Of a stretch of DNA of 64,000 nucleotides, positions 26,576 to 36,683 are shown one piece after another. Position numbers and translations under genes: made by a program. A model generated the notes under the pieces. It ran no database searches, was not told the origin of the DNA, and saw nothing but the letters and a program-made list of their open reading frames with translations. Positions within the stretch are counted from its first letter, which is position 1, and each line of letters opens with the position of its first letter. The stretch is from the NCBI RefSeq assembly GCF_006715175.1, contig NZ_VFMQ01000001.1, forward strand, positions 2,356,001 to 2,420,000, read 5' to 3'. This stretch comes from Curtobacterium citreum. GTDB lineage: Bacteria; Actinomycetota; Actinomycetes; Actinomycetales; Microbacteriaceae.

Positions 26576-26677
26576 TTCACGGGCACCGACCCTTCACGGG
26601 CACCGACCCTTCACGGGCACCGACCCTTCACAGGCACCGACCCTTCACAGGCACTGACCCTTCACGGGCACTGAGCC
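26576..26677. repeat. six tandem copies of a 17-bp unit
   Basis: Unit TTCACGGGCACCGACCC repeated six times without gaps. Units 1-3 are identical; units 4 and 5 have A for G at position 7; units 5 and 6 have T for C at position 12; unit 6 has a G near its end. It lies between the tmRNA 3' end and its terminator hairpin. Confidence 0.85.
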
Positions 26678-26716
26678 TTGAGGAGCACTGCGACAGCGGC
26701 TCGACGTCCGGCGATC

Positions 26717-27092
26717 GGTGGAGATGGGGGGAATCGAACCCCCGTCCATCGCTGCGCTTCGACGTCTTCTACGGGCGTATCCGGATGAGGCGTTCTGCTC
26801 GGCTCCGTCCTTTGCTACCGGCTTCTAGAACGACGAGCCCAGTCTCAGTGCAAGTCCCGCACGGCCCTGAGGCGCAACCGTGCAGCAAGTCCTCTGGATG
26901 ACGCCGGGATCAGGTTAGGGGACGGTCACCTGGCCGACGGACTTCATGTGCTGGGCTGCTTACGCAGCGAGAGCGAAGTCAGTGCGCTTGGAATTGGCAC
27001 TTGTTGTTTTCCACGGATCGTTCACGAGATGACCGTGGGTCCTCGGCCCGCTTCCCGTCGGCACACAGGCAATGTCGAAACCGATCATCCCC
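26717..27092 (-). ncRNA. ssrA: transfer-messenger RNA
   Basis: The 5' end GGGGATGATCGGTTTCGACA (from 27092) and the 3' end with the T arm GGGGGTTCGATTCCCCC and acceptor CATCTCC pair as a tRNA-like acceptor stem (GGGGATG with CATCTCC, one G:U). After the discriminator A the genome reads CCG, so the terminal A of CCA must be added. The tag frame (26998 to 26960) reads ANSKRTDFALAA then TAA. The tag rescues stalled ribosomes together with SmpB, encoded just upstream. Confidence 0.93.
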
Positions 27093-27190
27093 GTACAGGC
27101 CGGAACGTGCGAGCCGCTGTCGCGCTGTGGAGTTGTCAAGTGCTCCGGATCGGAGCGGTCCCCCAGTCTAGCCGACGAAGGGGAGGTCTG

Positions 27191-27667
27191 TCACTCGCCG
27201 AGGCGGTTCCGCGAGCGCATCGCCCGCTCGGCCTCGCGCTTGTCGGTCTTCTCCCGAAGCGCCTGACGCTTGTCGAACTCGCGCTTGCCCTTGGCGACCG
27301 CGATCTCGACCTTCGCGCGACCGTCGTGGAAGTAGATCTGCAGCGGGACCAGCGTGTAGCCGCCCTGCGCCGTCTTGTGCGAGATCTTCACGATCTGCTG
27401 CTTGTGCAGGAGCAGCTTGCGCTTCCGCCTCGGCGTGTGGTTGTTCCACGTGCCCTCGGTGTACTCGGGGATGTGCACGGCGTCGAGCCAGGCTTCCCCG
27501 GCGTCGATGAAGGCGTAGCCGTCGACGAGCGAGGCCCGCCCCTCGCGGAGCGACTTCACCTCGGTCCCGGACAGGACCATGCCGGCCTCGTACGTGTCCT
27601 CGATCAGGTAGTCGTGGCGCGCGCGACGGTTCGTCGCCACGATCTTCTCGCCGCGTTCCTTCGCCAT
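27191..27667 (-). CDS. smpB: SsrA-binding protein SmpB
   Basis: 158 aa, the normal size. An OB-fold core with the conserved [10 protein letters not shown] start, [10 protein letters not shown], and [22 protein letters not shown], plus the basic C-terminal tail ([19 protein letters not shown]) that enters the mRNA channel. It delivers tmRNA to stalled ribosomes. ATG 27667 is chosen over upstream frames because family sequence starts there. It follows ftsX after a hairpin (27735-27772) and precedes ssrA on the same strand, the usual order. Confidence 0.95.
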   Translation of the reverse strand: MAKERGEKIVATNRRARHDYLIEDTYEAGMVLSGTEVKSLREGRASLVDGYAFIDAGEAWLDAVHIPEYTEGTWNNHTPRRKRKLLLHKQQIVKISHKTAQGGYTLVPLQIYFHDGRAKVEIAVAKGKREFDKRQALREKTDKREAERAMRSRNRLGE

Positions 27668-27734
27668 GGTGTTCCCTTCCGAGGTGCTGGTCCTGCTGCC
27701 CGTCCTGGCGCAGCCCTCCAGCCTAGTGAACAGC

Positions 27735-27772
27735 GACGGGGCCGCGCACCTTCCCGGCGCGTCGACCCCGTC
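27735..27772 (-). terminator. hairpin between ftsX and smpB
   Basis: GACGGGG pairs with CCCCGTC, with a GCGC inner pairing. It is about 20 bases after the ftsX stop. Weak loop geometry makes this tentative. Confidence 0.35.
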
Positions 27773-27791
27773 CCGCGTGGCGTGTGGGCGA

Positions 27792-28706
27792 TCAGACCCG
27801 GAGGTACCGCCGGATCGCGATGGACGCCGAGATGCCCGCGAGCAGCACACCCACGACGATCACGGCCGGTACGACGACCGCGGCGTCGGACATGCCGATG
27901 AAGGACGTCTGCGGGAACCGCTGGGACAGGTAGTTCCGGACGAAGAACCAGACAACCGCCAGGATCGCGCCACCCGACAGGACCGCGCCGATCGCCGCGG
28001 CGATGACCCCCTCGAGCACGAACGGGGTCTGGATGAACCGGTTCGACGCTCCCACCAGCCGCATGATGCCGAGCTCGCGCCGTCGACTGAACGCGGAGAG
28101 CCGGATCGTGGTGGCGATGAGCAGGACGGCGGCGACGAGCATGAGCGACGCGATGCCGATCGCCGTGTACGACGAGGCGTTCAGCAGGTTGAAGATCGGC
28201 TGCAGGTAGCCGCGCTGGTCGACGACGCTCTGCACACCGGCGACCTTCGACAGGCTCTCCTGGAGCACGTCGGCCTGCGACGGGTTCTTCAGGTTCACCC
28301 AGATGGTCTCGTTGAGGTACTCCGGCTTGACGAACTCGGTCGCCGGCGAGTCCTTGAACTGCTGCTTGAACCGGTCGTACGCCTGCGCCTGGTCCTCGAA
28401 GTACGTCTTCTCGATGTACGGCTTGAGGGTCGACGAGTCGAGCTGCGCCTCGACCTGCTGCCGCTGCTCGTCCGTGACCTTCGCCCCGGTGCAGTTGCCC
28501 GTGGTGTCGGTGTCCGTGCAGAGGTACACCGCGACCTGGGCCCGGTCGTACCAGTAGCCCTTCATCTGGTTGATCTGCATCTGGAGCAGGATCGCCGTGC
28601 CGACGAAGGTCAGCGAGATGAAGGTCACGAGGACGACGGACACCACCATCGAGACGTTCCGGCGGAGACCGGACCCGACCTCGGACATGACCAGCCCGAG
28701 CCTCAT
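27792..28706 (-). CDS. ftsX: cell-division ABC transporter permease FtsX
   Basis: 304 aa. One N-terminal helix (about residues 20-45), an extracytoplasmic domain (about 46-170) and three C-terminal helices in the FtsX layout; the motif [15 protein letters not shown] [16 protein letters not shown] is present before the second helix. With FtsE it forms a complex that activates a peptidoglycan hydrolase at the division septum. ATG 28706 overlaps the ftsE stop by four bases. Two Cys residues in the extracytoplasmic loop may form a disulfide. Confidence 0.94.
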   Translation of the reverse strand: MRLGLVMSEVGSGLRRNVSMVVSVVLVTFISLTFVGTAILLQMQINQMKGYWYDRAQVAVYLCTDTDTTGNCTGAKVTDEQRQQVEAQLDSSTLKPYIEKTYFEDQAQAYDRFKQQFKDSPATEFVKPEYLNETIWVNLKNPSQADVLQESLSKVAGVQSVVDQRGYLQPIFNLLNASSYTAIGIASLMLVAAVLLIATTIRLSAFSRRRELGIMRLVGASNRFIQTPFVLEGVIAAAIGAVLSGGAILAVVWFFVRNYLSQRFPQTSFIGMSDAAVVVPAVIVVGVLLAGISASIAIRRYLRV

Positions 28707-29461
28707 CGGATGAGCCCCGGGATCGTCTGGATGCCGGTGGTGTTCGAGACGCCGGCGCCGCGCTGCACGGGGATCGCCTGCGTCTGATACCCGCCGGACT
28801 GCTCGTCGCGGAGGATCGTGCCGTTGGAGAGCTCGATCACCCGGCGCTGCATCTGGTTCACGATGCTGGCGTCGTGCGTCGCCATGAGCACGGTGGTGCC
28901 TCCCTGGTTGATGCGTTCGAGGAGCGCCATGATGCCGGCCGAGGTCGTCGGGTCGAGGTTGCCCGTCGGTTCGTCGGCGAGCAGGACCGCGGGCTTGTTC
29001 ACGACCGCGCGGGCGATCGCGACACGCTGCTGCTCACCACCGGAGAGCTCGTGCGGCATGCGCGTCGCCTTGCCGGCGAGCCCGACGAGCTTGAGCACGT
29101 CGGTGACGGCCTCGCTGATGAAGCCCTTGCTCTTGCCGATCACCTGCAGCGAGAACGCGACGTTGTCGAAGACGTTCTTGTTCGGCAGCAGGCGGAAGTC
29201 CTGGAACACCACGCCGAGGTTGCGACGGAAGTAGGGGACCTTGCGCGACGACAGGGCGCCCAGGCGTTGCCCGAGCACGTGGATCTGCCCCCGGGAGGGC
29301 TTCTCCTCCTTGAGGACGAGACGCAGGAAGCTCGACTTGCCGGAGCCGGAGGCACCGACGAGGAAGACGAACTCGCCCTTGAGGATCTCGAGGGAGACGT
29401 CGTCGAGCGCCGGACTCGGGTTGCCCGAGTAGACCTTGGTGACGTGGTCGAATTTGATCAT
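28703..29461 (-). CDS. ftsE: cell-division ATP-binding protein FtsE
   Basis: 252 aa. ABC ATPase with Walker [10 protein letters not shown] (about residues 36-44), Q-loop, signature [14 protein letters not shown] (about 139-152) and Walker [16 protein letters not shown]-terminal extension of about 30 residues follows the usual end. TACCCT nine bases before the ATG suggests its own leaderless transcript. It lies between prfB and ftsX, the conserved order in Gram-positive bacteria. Confidence 0.94.
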   Translation of the reverse strand: MIKFDHVTKVYSGNPSPALDDVSLEILKGEFVFLVGASGSGKSSFLRLVLKEEKPSRGQIHVLGQRLGALSSRKVPYFRRNLGVVFQDFRLLPNKNVFDNVAFSLQVIGKSKGFISEAVTDVLKLVGLAGKATRMPHELSGGEQQRVAIARAVVNKPAVLLADEPTGNLDPTTSAGIMALLERINQGGTTVLMATHDASIVNQMQRRVIELSNGTILRDEQSGGYQTQAIPVQRGAGVSNTTGIQTIPGLIR

Positions 29462-29514
29462 GACCGGATCAGGGTAGGTCGCCCGGTCCGGAAATCCACC
29501 GAGGCGCGCGGCTC

Positions 29515-29534
29515 AGGTCCGCCGCGGCGGACCT
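29515..29534. terminator. 20-bp perfect palindrome at the prfB stop
   Basis: AGGTCCGCCGCGGCGGACCT, touching the last base of the prfB stop codon. It may fold in the mRNA and weaken read-through into ftsE, which has its own promoter-like box. No loop bases, so the hairpin would open a few pairs at the tip. Confidence 0.4.
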
Positions 29535-30643
29535 CAGTCCTCGTCGCCCTGCTTGCGCCAGCGGATGCCCGCGTTGATGAAGCCGTCCAGGTCACCGTCG
29601 AACACGGCTGAGGGGTTGTTCACCTCGTGCTCGGTCCGCAGGTCCTTGACCATCTGGTACGGCGCGAGGACGTACGAGCGGATCTGGTCGCCCCAGCTCG
29701 CGGTGATGTTCCCCGCCAGCTCCTTCTTCTTCGCGTTCTCCTCTTCCTGCTTCAGCAGGAGCAGGCGCGACTGCAGCACGCGCATGGCCGCCGCACGGTT
29801 CTGGATCTGCGACTTCTCGTTCTGCATCGAGACGACGGTACCGGTCGGGATGTGGGTCAGGCGGACGGCGGAGTCGGTCGTGTTGACCGACTGCCCACCG
29901 GGGCCCGAGGACCGGAAGACGTCGACGCGGATGTCGTTCTCTGGGATGTCGATGACCGCGGTCTCCGGCATGAGCGGGATGACCTCGACGGCCGCGAAGG
30001 ACGTCTGGCGCTTGCCCGCGGCGCCGAACGGCGACATCCGGACCAGGCGGTGCGTGCCGGCCTCGACCGACAGGGTGCCGAACGCGTGCGGCGCGTCGAC
30101 CTCGAACGTGGCGGACTTGATGCCCGCCTCCTCCGCGTAGGAGGTGTCCATCACGGTGGTCTTGTACCCGTGCTGCTCTGCGTAGCGCAGGTACATCCGG
30201 AGGAGCATCTCGGCGAAGTCCGCCGCGTCGACTCCGCCGGCCCCCGCACGGATCGTGATCACCGCGGGGCGGTCGTCGTACTCGCCGTCGAGGAGCGTCT
30301 GCACCTCGAGGTCGCTCATCGTCTTCTGGATGGCCTTGAGCTCGGCGGCGGCCTCGTCCGCGGACTCCTGGTCGTCGGCCTCGTTCGCCATCTCGACGAG
30401 GACCTCGAGGTCGTCGATGCGCGCTTGCGTGTCGGTGATCTTCCGCAGCTCGGCCTGCCGGTGCGAGAGCGCGCTCGTCACCTGCTGCGCGTGCTCGACG
30501 TCGTCCCAGAGGTCCTGGGCACCCGCCTGCTCACTGAGTTCGGCGATCTCACGCTGCAGGCGGTCGACGTCGACCACCGAGCGGATGTTGCCGAACGTCT
30601 CGCGGAGGGCGGAGAGCTGCTCGGAGAAGTCCAGTTCGACCAT
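29534..30643 (-). CDS. prfB: peptide chain release factor 2
   Basis: 369 aa. It has the GGQ catalytic motif in [18 protein letters not shown] (about residues 240-257) and the RF2 recognition motif SPF ([12 protein letters not shown], about 196). There is no internal stop, so the programmed frameshift found in many prfB genes is absent. ATG 30643 is chosen: the -10 TAGGAT lies eight bases before it, making an upstream in-frame GTG (30649) too close to be transcribed usefully. RF2 terminates at UGA and UAA, which are common stops here. Confidence 0.94.
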   Translation of the reverse strand: MVELDFSEQLSALRETFGNIRSVVDVDRLQREIAELSEQAGAQDLWDDVEHAQQVTSALSHRQAELRKITDTQARIDDLEVLVEMANEADDQESADEAAAELKAIQKTMSDLEVQTLLDGEYDDRPAVITIRAGAGGVDAADFAEMLLRMYLRYAEQHGYKTTVMDTSYAEEAGIKSATFEVDAPHAFGTLSVEAGTHRLVRMSPFGAAGKRQTSFAAVEVIPLMPETAVIDIPENDIRVDVFRSSGPGGQSVNTTDSAVRLTHIPTGTVVSMQNEKSQIQNRAAAMRVLQSRLLLLKQEEENAKKKELAGNITASWGDQIRSYVLAPYQMVKDLRTEHEVNNPSAVFDGDLDGFINAGIRWRKQGDED

Positions 30644-30651
30644 GGTCACCG

Positions 30652-30657
30652 ATCCTA
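30652..30657 (-). promoter_or_regulatory. -10 box of prfB
   Basis: TAGGAT on the minus strand, eight bases before ATG 30643; it decides between two possible starts. Confidence 0.45.
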
Positions 30658-30730
30658 CCGGCGTGCGTCCGGGGCCGCCGACCGGGAGGCACGCCCCACC
30701 GCCGCCACGCCGGTCGCGTCCGACGCCGCC

Positions 30731-30736
30731 TACCCT
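30731..30736 (+). promoter_or_regulatory. -10 box of the gene at 30743
   Basis: TACCCT with six bases to the ATG, a leaderless arrangement, divergent from prfB. Confidence 0.45.
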
Positions 30737-30742
30737 GGTCGG

Positions 30743-31105
30743 ATGGTCTCACGACGCGACGCCGCCGTCCGGCTCGACATCCCCCTGGAGATGGCGAGCC
30801 GGCACGGGCTCCCCGCCCACCTCTCCGAGGCGGAGCTGTCGGCGATCGAGTCGGACCCGCCCGCCTGGCTCGTGCAGTCGCGGGCGAACCGGACGGGGGC
30901 CAGGAAGGTCTGGACGGACCTCACCTGCTCGATCTGCGGGGACACCGAGACGGCCCGGCCGAAGAAGTGGTGGCCGGAGTGGACGCTGCTCGTGTGCGAC
31001 CGGCACGACCCCGAGGACGCGCCGGCACCCGCACCGGGACACGCCCGGTACGCCGTGCACGGGGTGGGCACCCGGTTCGTCGCGCTCGTCGACGAACCGG
31101 CCTGA
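30743..31105 (+). CDS. conserved small protein with Cys/His motif
   Basis: 120 aa. An N-terminal helical region ([19 protein letters not shown]) resembles a small DNA- or peptide-binding helix pair. It is followed by [11 protein letters not shown] and LLVCDRHD, which place three Cys and one His (CxxC about residue 71, CxxH about 96) as a likely zinc site. No named family is recalled, though similar short proteins are widespread in Actinobacteria. It probably has its own leaderless mRNA. Convergent with the cysteine desulfurase. Confidence 0.7.
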   Translation: MVSRRDAAVRLDIPLEMASRHGLPAHLSEAELSAIESDPPAWLVQSRANRTGARKVWTDLTCSICGDTETARPKKWWPEWTLLVCDRHDPEDAPAPAPGHARYAVHGVGTRFVALVDEPA

Positions 31106-31130
31106 CCGCCGGAAGCAGCGTCGACGGGTC

Positions 31131-32294
31131 TCAGCGGCCGAGCACGGGCGTGCGTGCGGCCATCCCCGCGGCACCGGCCCGGGCGACCGCGTCCGGCAGT
31201 GCGGCGAGGAACGCGTCGACGTCGGCCTGCGTCGAGGTGTGCCCGAGCGTGATGCGGAGCGCGCCGCGGGCGTCCTCCTCGGACAACCCCATCGCGAGCA
31301 GCACGTGCGAGGCCTCCGGCACGCCGGCCTGGCACGCCGAACCGGTGGACACCGCGACCCCGGCGGCGTCGAGCAGGAACAGCAGCGAGTCGCCCTCGCA
31401 GCCCGGGAACGTGAAGTGCGCGTTGCCCGGCAGCCGGTCGACCGGGTCACCCATCAACCGCGCGGACGGGACGGCCCGCTGCACACCGGCCACGAGCCGG
31501 TCCCGCAGGGGCGAGAGGTCCGTGTGTGCGGTGGACGCGGCGACGCCGAACGCGACCGCGGCCGACGCGTCCTGGGTGCCGCTCCGAACCTGCCGTTGCT
31601 GGCCGCCGCCGTGGATCAGGGGCTCGACCGAGGCACGGCGTCCGAGGACGAGCGCACCGATGCCGACCGGTCCGCCGATCTTGTGTGCCGACACGCTCAG
31701 CGCGTCGAGCCCGGAGTCCCGGAACGAGACCGGCACCTGCCCGTACGCGGCGACGGCGTCGCTGTGCACCGGCACGCCCGCGGCGTGCGCGGTCTCCACG
31801 ATGCGACGCACCGGCTGCAGGGTACCGACCTCGTTGTTCGCCCACAGGAACGTGACCAGGGCGACGTCCGTGGCGTCCGCGAGTCGCGCCTCCAGGCCGG
31901 CGAGGTCGACGCGACCCTGCGCGTCCAACGGGACCACGTCGACGACCGCTCCCTCGTGGCGCTCGAGCCACTCGACGGTGTCGACCGTCGCGTGGTGCTC
32001 CCCCGCCGGGACGACGATCCGCGGCCGTGGGCGGTCCTGCTGGCGGACCCAGTACAGGCCCTTCACGGCGAGGTTGATGCTCTCGGTGCCGCCGGAGGTG
32101 AAGACGACCTCGACCGGCTCGGCGTCGAGCGACGCCGCGACGGCGGCGCGGCCGTCCTCGAGCAGCATCTTCGCGCGCTGTCCGGCGCTGTGGATCGACG
32201 ACGGGTTCCCGACGGTGCCGAGCGCGTCGGTGTACGCGGCGAGCGCTGCGGGCAGCATCGGCGTCGTCGCGGCGTGGTCGAGGTAGACGGGCAC
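31131..32294 (-). CDS. cysteine desulfurase (NifS/IscS type)
   Basis: 387 aa, class V aminotransferase fold. It has an N-terminal YLDHAATTP, the PLP lysine in SVSAHKIGGPVG (about residues 195-206) and the persulfide Cys in STGSACQAG (about 320-328). It releases sulfur from cysteine for Fe-S clusters or tRNA thiolation. In many Actinobacteria a gene of this type precedes mnmA, but no mnmA is seen here; the neighbours are unrelated. GTG 32294 has AGGAAG upstream. Confidence 0.9.
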   Translation of the reverse strand: MPVYLDHAATTPMLPAALAAYTDALGTVGNPSSIHSAGQRAKMLLEDGRAAVAASLDAEPVEVVFTSGGTESINLAVKGLYWVRQQDRPRPRIVVPAGEHHATVDTVEWLERHEGAVVDVVPLDAQGRVDLAGLEARLADATDVALVTFLWANNEVGTLQPVRRIVETAHAAGVPVHSDAVAAYGQVPVSFRDSGLDALSVSAHKIGGPVGIGALVLGRRASVEPLIHGGGQQRQVRSGTQDASAAVAFGVAASTAHTDLSPLRDRLVAGVQRAVPSARLMGDPVDRLPGNAHFTFPGCEGDSLLFLLDAAGVAVSTGSACQAGVPEASHVLLAMGLSEEDARGALRITLGHTSTQADVDAFLAALPDAVARAGAAGMAARTPVLGR

Positions 32295-32370
32295 GGGACT
32301 TCCTGGACGTGGGCGGCGGGGCGCGCGGTGGCCCCCGGTCGAGCGTGTCCAGGATACGCGCGGCCTCTCG

Positions 32371-32376
32371 TACCCT
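32371..32376 (+). promoter_or_regulatory. -10 box of glgX
   Basis: TACCCT with seven bases to ATG 32384, a leaderless arrangement. Confidence 0.45.
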
Positions 32377-32383
32377 GGGTGGC

Positions 32384-34447
32384 ATGCAGGAGACCGCGAT
32401 CGACGAGACCCCCGGCTTCCGCCTCGGCGACGGCGAGCCGCGGTTCTCGGTCCGTTCCACGGACGCGACCGCCGTGACCCTGGTCGTGCAGCGCCCCGGT
32501 GACGCGCAGCCGACGTGGTACGCGCTCGAGCCGGTCACGGGGACGGACCGCTGGGCGGCCGCCACACCCGACGTCCGACCGGGCGACCGCTACCACCTGC
32601 TCGTGGACGGACCGGACGGGCCGCGGCACGGGTTCGACGCGTCGCGACCGCTGCTCGACCCGTACGCCCGCGGGATCGTGCGTGCCGACGCCGGCTCCGG
32701 CGGCGGCTCCGGCTCTGCGCGCTGGACGAGCGAGGTCGTCGACGACGCGTTCGACTGGGGCGGCGTGGTGAAGCCGGTCGTACCGCTCGACCGGGCCGTC
32801 GTGTACGAGGCGAACGTCCGCACGCTGACCGCGGCGAACCCGCACGTGCCCGAGCACCTGCGCGGGACGTACGCGGGCGTGGCCCACCCGAGCACGATCG
32901 CGCACCTGCACCGCATCGGCGTCACGACGATCGAGCTGCTGCCCGTGCACGCGTTCGACTCCGAGGCGTGGCTCCGCGACGCCGGGCGGGAGAACGCGTG
33001 GGGGTACAACTCCCTCGGCTTCTTCGCCCCGCACGCCGCGCACGCCTCCGCCGGGGCGCGGGCCGCCGGCGCCTCCGGGGTCCTGCGGGAGTTCAAGGGC
33101 ATGGTCCGGCTCCTGCACGAGGCCGGGATCCAGGTCGTGCTCGACGTCGTCTACAACCACACCGCAGAAGAGGGCCTGGGCGGTCCCACCTCGTCGCTCC
33201 GCGGACTCGACGGCGCGTCCCACTACCGGTGGACCCCGGACGGCGACGCCTACTACGACACGACCGGGTGCGGGAACACGCTGAACACCTCGACGGACGC
33301 CGCCGCCGACCTCGTCGTCGACAGCCTCCGCTACTGGGCGCGCGAGGTCCAGGTCGACGGCTTCCGGTTCGACCTGATGGCCGCGCTCGCCCGCGACGAC
33401 CGCCACGTCTTCGACGCGGCGCACCCGCTGCTCGACCGGATCCGCCGGCACCCCGACCTGCAGGACGTGCTCGTCGTCGCCGAGCCGTGGGACGTCGGAC
33501 CGGACGGGTGGCGCACCGGGGCGTTCGGTGCCCGGACGAGCGAGTGGAACGACGGCTTCCGGAACACCGTGCGGCAGTTCTGGCTGACGGACATCGCCGA
33601 GGAACGGCGGAACGGTGCGCCCTCCGCGGGGATCGGAGCGCTCGCCGGGGCGCTGACGGGGTCTCGGGCGCTGTTCGGTCCGGACCGCGGTCCGACGGCG
33701 AGCGTGAACTTCGTCACCGCTCACGACGGCTTCACCCTGCTCGACCTGGTCTCGCACGACCGCAAGCACAACGAGGCGAACGGCGAGGAGAACCGCGACG
33801 GGTCGGACGACAACCGCTCGTTCAACCACGGGATCGAGGGCGACACCGCCGACCGCGGGGTGCGCGCCGCCCGGGGTCGGTCGATGCGGAACCTCGTCGG
33901 CACGCTCATGCTGTCCGCCGGCGTCCCGATGCTCACCGCCGGCGACGAGCGGAGCCGCACGCAGCACGGCAACAACAACGCGTACGTCGTGTCCGAGGAC
34001 CTGACGCCCGTCGACTGGTCCGACGACGAGGACGCCGAGTCGATGACCGAGGCGGTCGCCGCGCTCGCCCGGCTCCGGGCCGCGCACCCGGCGCTCCGCC
34101 CGACCCGGTACGGCGTCGAGGGCCAGGAGACCCCGGGAGCGACGCGGATGTCCTGGTACGGGCCGGACGGCGGTGCGATGACCCCGGAGGGGTGGGACCA
34201 GCCGATCCACCGCGCGGTGCAGTGGTTCGCCGAGTCGACCCCGGTGCACGAGCCGGCCGACCGGGTGCTCGTCGTCGTGCACGGCAGCGGGCGGACGCGG
34301 GACCTGACGCTGCCGGTCCGCGACGACGTCGTCGGGTACCGCCTGGCGTGGTCGAGCGAGAAGCACCGGGACCACGAGCGGGTCCGCCCGGCCGGGCAGG
34401 TCTTCACCGCGTACGGCCCGGGCATCCACGTGTTCGAGGTGGCGTAG
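32384..34447 (+). CDS. glgX: glycogen debranching enzyme GlgX
   Basis: 687 aa. An N-terminal CBM48/isoamylase beta domain (about residues 8-105) precedes a GH13 barrel with region I DVVYNHTAEE, the nucleophile region DGFRFDLMAAL (about 328-338), the acid region VVAEPWDVGP and region IV NFVTAHDGFTL (about 443-453). The HNEANGEENRDG stretch is typical of GlgX. It removes alpha-1,6 branches from partly degraded glycogen. Start by leaderless -10 box. It is followed by a hairpin and then glgE-glgB. Confidence 0.92.
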   Translation: MQETAIDETPGFRLGDGEPRFSVRSTDATAVTLVVQRPGDAQPTWYALEPVTGTDRWAAATPDVRPGDRYHLLVDGPDGPRHGFDASRPLLDPYARGIVRADAGSGGGSGSARWTSEVVDDAFDWGGVVKPVVPLDRAVVYEANVRTLTAANPHVPEHLRGTYAGVAHPSTIAHLHRIGVTTIELLPVHAFDSEAWLRDAGRENAWGYNSLGFFAPHAAHASAGARAAGASGVLREFKGMVRLLHEAGIQVVLDVVYNHTAEEGLGGPTSSLRGLDGASHYRWTPDGDAYYDTTGCGNTLNTSTDAAADLVVDSLRYWAREVQVDGFRFDLMAALARDDRHVFDAAHPLLDRIRRHPDLQDVLVVAEPWDVGPDGWRTGAFGARTSEWNDGFRNTVRQFWLTDIAEERRNGAPSAGIGALAGALTGSRALFGPDRGPTASVNFVTAHDGFTLLDLVSHDRKHNEANGEENRDGSDDNRSFNHGIEGDTADRGVRAARGRSMRNLVGTLMLSAGVPMLTAGDERSRTQHGNNNAYVVSEDLTPVDWSDDEDAESMTEAVAALARLRAAHPALRPTRYGVEGQETPGATRMSWYGPDGGAMTPEGWDQPIHRAVQWFAESTPVHEPADRVLVVVHGSGRTRDLTLPVRDDVVGYRLAWSSEKHRDHERVRPAGQVFTAYGPGIHVFEVA

Positions 34448-34500
34448 CGCGACCCGGGGCCGATCCGCGCGTCGAAGGCGGTCCCGCGCGTCGGAGGACG

Positions 34501-34545
34501 ATCCGCGCATCGGAGGCCGTTCCTTCCGACCCCCGATGCGCGGAT
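34501..34545 (+). terminator. hairpin after glgX
   Basis: ATCCGCGCATCGG (34501-34513) pairs with CCGATGCGCGGAT (34533-34545), 13 base pairs, 54 bases after the glgX stop. Partial copies of the left arm (GATCCGCGCGTCG and CCCGCGCGTCGG) precede it as degenerate direct repeats. Confidence 0.6.
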
Positions 34546-34669
34546 GGGCTTCCCACGTCGGCTGCGATGGGCAGGAAGGTGCACGGCACCGCCCTCCTCC
34601 ACAGGCCGCACGGCGCGCCCGGTCGTGCACAGGCCGCGTCTTCCGGGGAACGCTGGCCCCGCAGCCGGG

Positions 34670-34675
34670 TAGCGT
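34670..34675 (+). promoter_or_regulatory. -10 box of glgE
   Basis: TAGCGT with seven bases to GTG 34683; it places the start and argues for a leaderless glgE-glgB transcript. Confidence 0.4.
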
Positions 34676-34682
34676 CGGCTCC

Positions 34683-36683
34683 GTGGCCACTGCAGACCGA
34701 CCCCGCCGACCGAAGATCGGGCGCATCCCGATCACCCGACTCACGCCGACGACCCCGAACGGGTTCCCGTCGAAGGCCTTCGACGGCGAGGTGATCACGT
34801 TCGGTGCGACCGTCTTCCGCGAGGGACACGGGGTCATCGGCGCCGACCTCGTGCTGGAGCGCCCCGACGGCGGCACCCGCACCGTCCCGATGACCTTGGT
34901 GGGCGCCGGCACCGACCGGTACGAGGCGACCGTGCAGGTCGACCACACGGGCGTCTGGACGTGGCACGTCGAGTCGTTCTCCGACGACTGGGCGACCTGG
35001 ATCCACGGGGCACGCCTGAAGATCGCCGCCGGGGTGGACACCGAGGCCACGCTCCTCGACGGGGCGGTGCTGCTCGACCGGCTCGCAGCGGAGACCGACT
35101 CGACCGCCGCCGCGCGCGCCGCCGAGCGGGTCCGGGACACCGAGCTCGACCCGGCCGAACGACTCGCAGCCGTCGACGACCCGCGGATCACCGGCGAGGT
35201 CGAGGACGCACCGCTCACCTCGCTCCGCACGCACTCCCCCACCCAGCTGCTCGACGTCGAGCGCACCCGCGCCGGTGTCGGCGCCTGGTACGAGTTCTTC
35301 CCCCGGAGCGAGGGCGCGAAGAAGAACCCCGACGGGTCGTGGAAGAGCGGCGACTTCCGCACCGCGGCCCGACGTCTGCCCGCGGTGGCCCGCATGGGCT
35401 TCGACGTCGTCTACCTGCCGCCGATCCACCCGATCGGCACCACCGCACGCAAGGGCCCGAACAACACGCTGACCCCTGGTCCGAACGACCCCGGCAGCCC
35501 GTGGGCGATCGGCGGGCCGGAGGGCGGTCACGACGCGATCCACCCGGACCTGGGGACCGAGGACGACTTCCGCGACTTCGTCGAGACGGCGAAGAACACC
35601 GGGATGGAGGTCGCGCTCGACTTCGCCCTGCAGTGCTCCCCCGACCACCCCTGGGTGCAGGCGCACCCGGAGTGGTTCACGGTCCGCGCCGACGGGTCGA
35701 TCGCCACGGCCGAGAACCCCCCGAAGCGCTACCAGGACATCTACCCGATCCAGTTCGACTCCGACCCCGAGGGCATCGTCACCGAGGTCCTCCGGGTCCT
35801 CAGGCACTGGATCGCCTTCGGTGTCCGGATCTTCCGCGTCGACAACCCGCACACCAAGCCGCTGTGGTTCTGGGAGCGGGTCATCCGCGAGGTCCGCGAC
35901 GAGCACCCCGAGACCGTGTTCCTGGCCGAGGCGTTCACCCGTCCGGCGATGATGCGTGCCCTGGCCGAGGCCGGGTTCCAGCAGTCCTACACGTACTTCA
36001 CCTGGCGGAACACGAAGGACGAGATCGAGGACTACTTCACCGAGCTCAGCCACGAGACGAGCGCCTACCTGCGCCCGAACCTCTTCGTGAACACGCCGGA
36101 CATCCTCACCGAGTACCTGCAGTTCGGCGGCCGTGCCGGCTACAAGGTGCGCGCAGCGCTCGCCGCGACGGGGGCGCCGACCTGGGGCATGTACGCCGGG
36201 TACGAGCTCTTCGAGGACGTCGCCCGCCCGGGCTCCGAGGAGAACATCGACAACGAGAAGTACGAGTACAAGCCCCGTGACTTCGCCCTGGCCGAGGCCG
36301 AGGGGGCGAGCCTGGCGCCGTACGTCACGATGCTCAACCGGTTCCGGCAGGCGCACCCCGCGCTCCGGCAGCTGCGCAACCTGCACGTGCACGCGGCCGA
36401 GGACCCGGCGATCGTCGTGTACTCGAAGCACCTGCCCGGCGAGTTCATCCGTTCCGGCCGCGCCGACACGGTGATCGTCGTGGCGAACGTCGACCCGCAC
36501 TCCGCCCGCGAGACGACGGTGCACCTCGACCTCGCCGCCCTGGGACTGCCGACCGAGCAGCCGTTCGACGTCCGCGACGTCGTGACCGGCCAGCGTTGGG
36601 TGTGGGGCTCGTCGAACTACGTCCGCCTGGACGCGTTCCAGGAGCCCGTGCACCTGCTCGTCGTGGAGGGACCCCACCGATGA
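34683..36683 (+). CDS. glgE: alpha-1,4-glucan:maltose-1-phosphate maltosyltransferase
   Basis: 666 aa, GH13_3. An N-terminal beta domain (about 1-120) and helical insert are followed by the barrel with [18 protein letters not shown] (about residues 240-257), [13 protein letters not shown], the nucleophile Asp in [10 protein letters not shown] (about 385-394) and the acid Glu in FLAEAFTRP (about 414-422). It extends alpha-glucan from maltose-1-phosphate; in mycobacteria this sugar comes from TreS-Pep2 or GlgA/GlgM, none of which are here. The stop overlaps the glgB start (ATGA). Confidence 0.94.
   Translation: MATADRPRRPKIGRIPITRLTPTTPNGFPSKAFDGEVITFGATVFREGHGVIGADLVLERPDGGTRTVPMTLVGAGTDRYEATVQVDHTGVWTWHVESFSDDWATWIHGARLKIAAGVDTEATLLDGAVLLDRLAAETDSTAAARAAERVRDTELDPAERLAAVDDPRITGEVEDAPLTSLRTHSPTQLLDVERTRAGVGAWYEFFPRSEGAKKNPDGSWKSGDFRTAARRLPAVARMGFDVVYLPPIHPIGTTARKGPNNTLTPGPNDPGSPWAIGGPEGGHDAIHPDLGTEDDFRDFVETAKNTGMEVALDFALQCSPDHPWVQAHPEWFTVRADGSIATAENPPKRYQDIYPIQFDSDPEGIVTEVLRVLRHWIAFGVRIFRVDNPHTKPLWFWERVIREVRDEHPETVFLAEAFTRPAMMRALAEAGFQQSYTYFTWRNTKDEIEDYFTELSHETSAYLRPNLFVNTPDILTEYLQFGGRAGYKVRAALAATGAPTWGMYAGYELFEDVARPGSEENIDNEKYEYKPRDFALAEAEGASLAPYVTMLNRFRQAHPALRQLRNLHVHAAEDPAIVVYSKHLPGEFIRSGRADTVIVVANVDPHSARETTVHLDLAALGLPTEQPFDVRDVVTGQRWVWGSSNYVRLDAFQEPVHLLVVEGPHR

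Noticed and set aside
22613..26674. 1353-codon plus-strand frame crossing three real genes
   Set aside because: It spans the monooxygenase, the convergent permease and the lysine-tailed gene with no recognisable domain; an antisense/out-of-frame artefact.
26576..26677. CRISPR array
   Set aside because: Units are 17 bp with no spacers between them, so this is a simple tandem repeat.
26717..26760. A tRNA gene, from the T-arm-like GGTTCGATTCC
   Set aside because: The matching 5' half is 330 bases away and is the tmRNA start, with a tag frame between; it is ssrA, not a tRNA.
30400..30643. Programmed +1 frameshift in prfB
   Set aside because: The reading frame is continuous through the region where the in-frame UGA would be.
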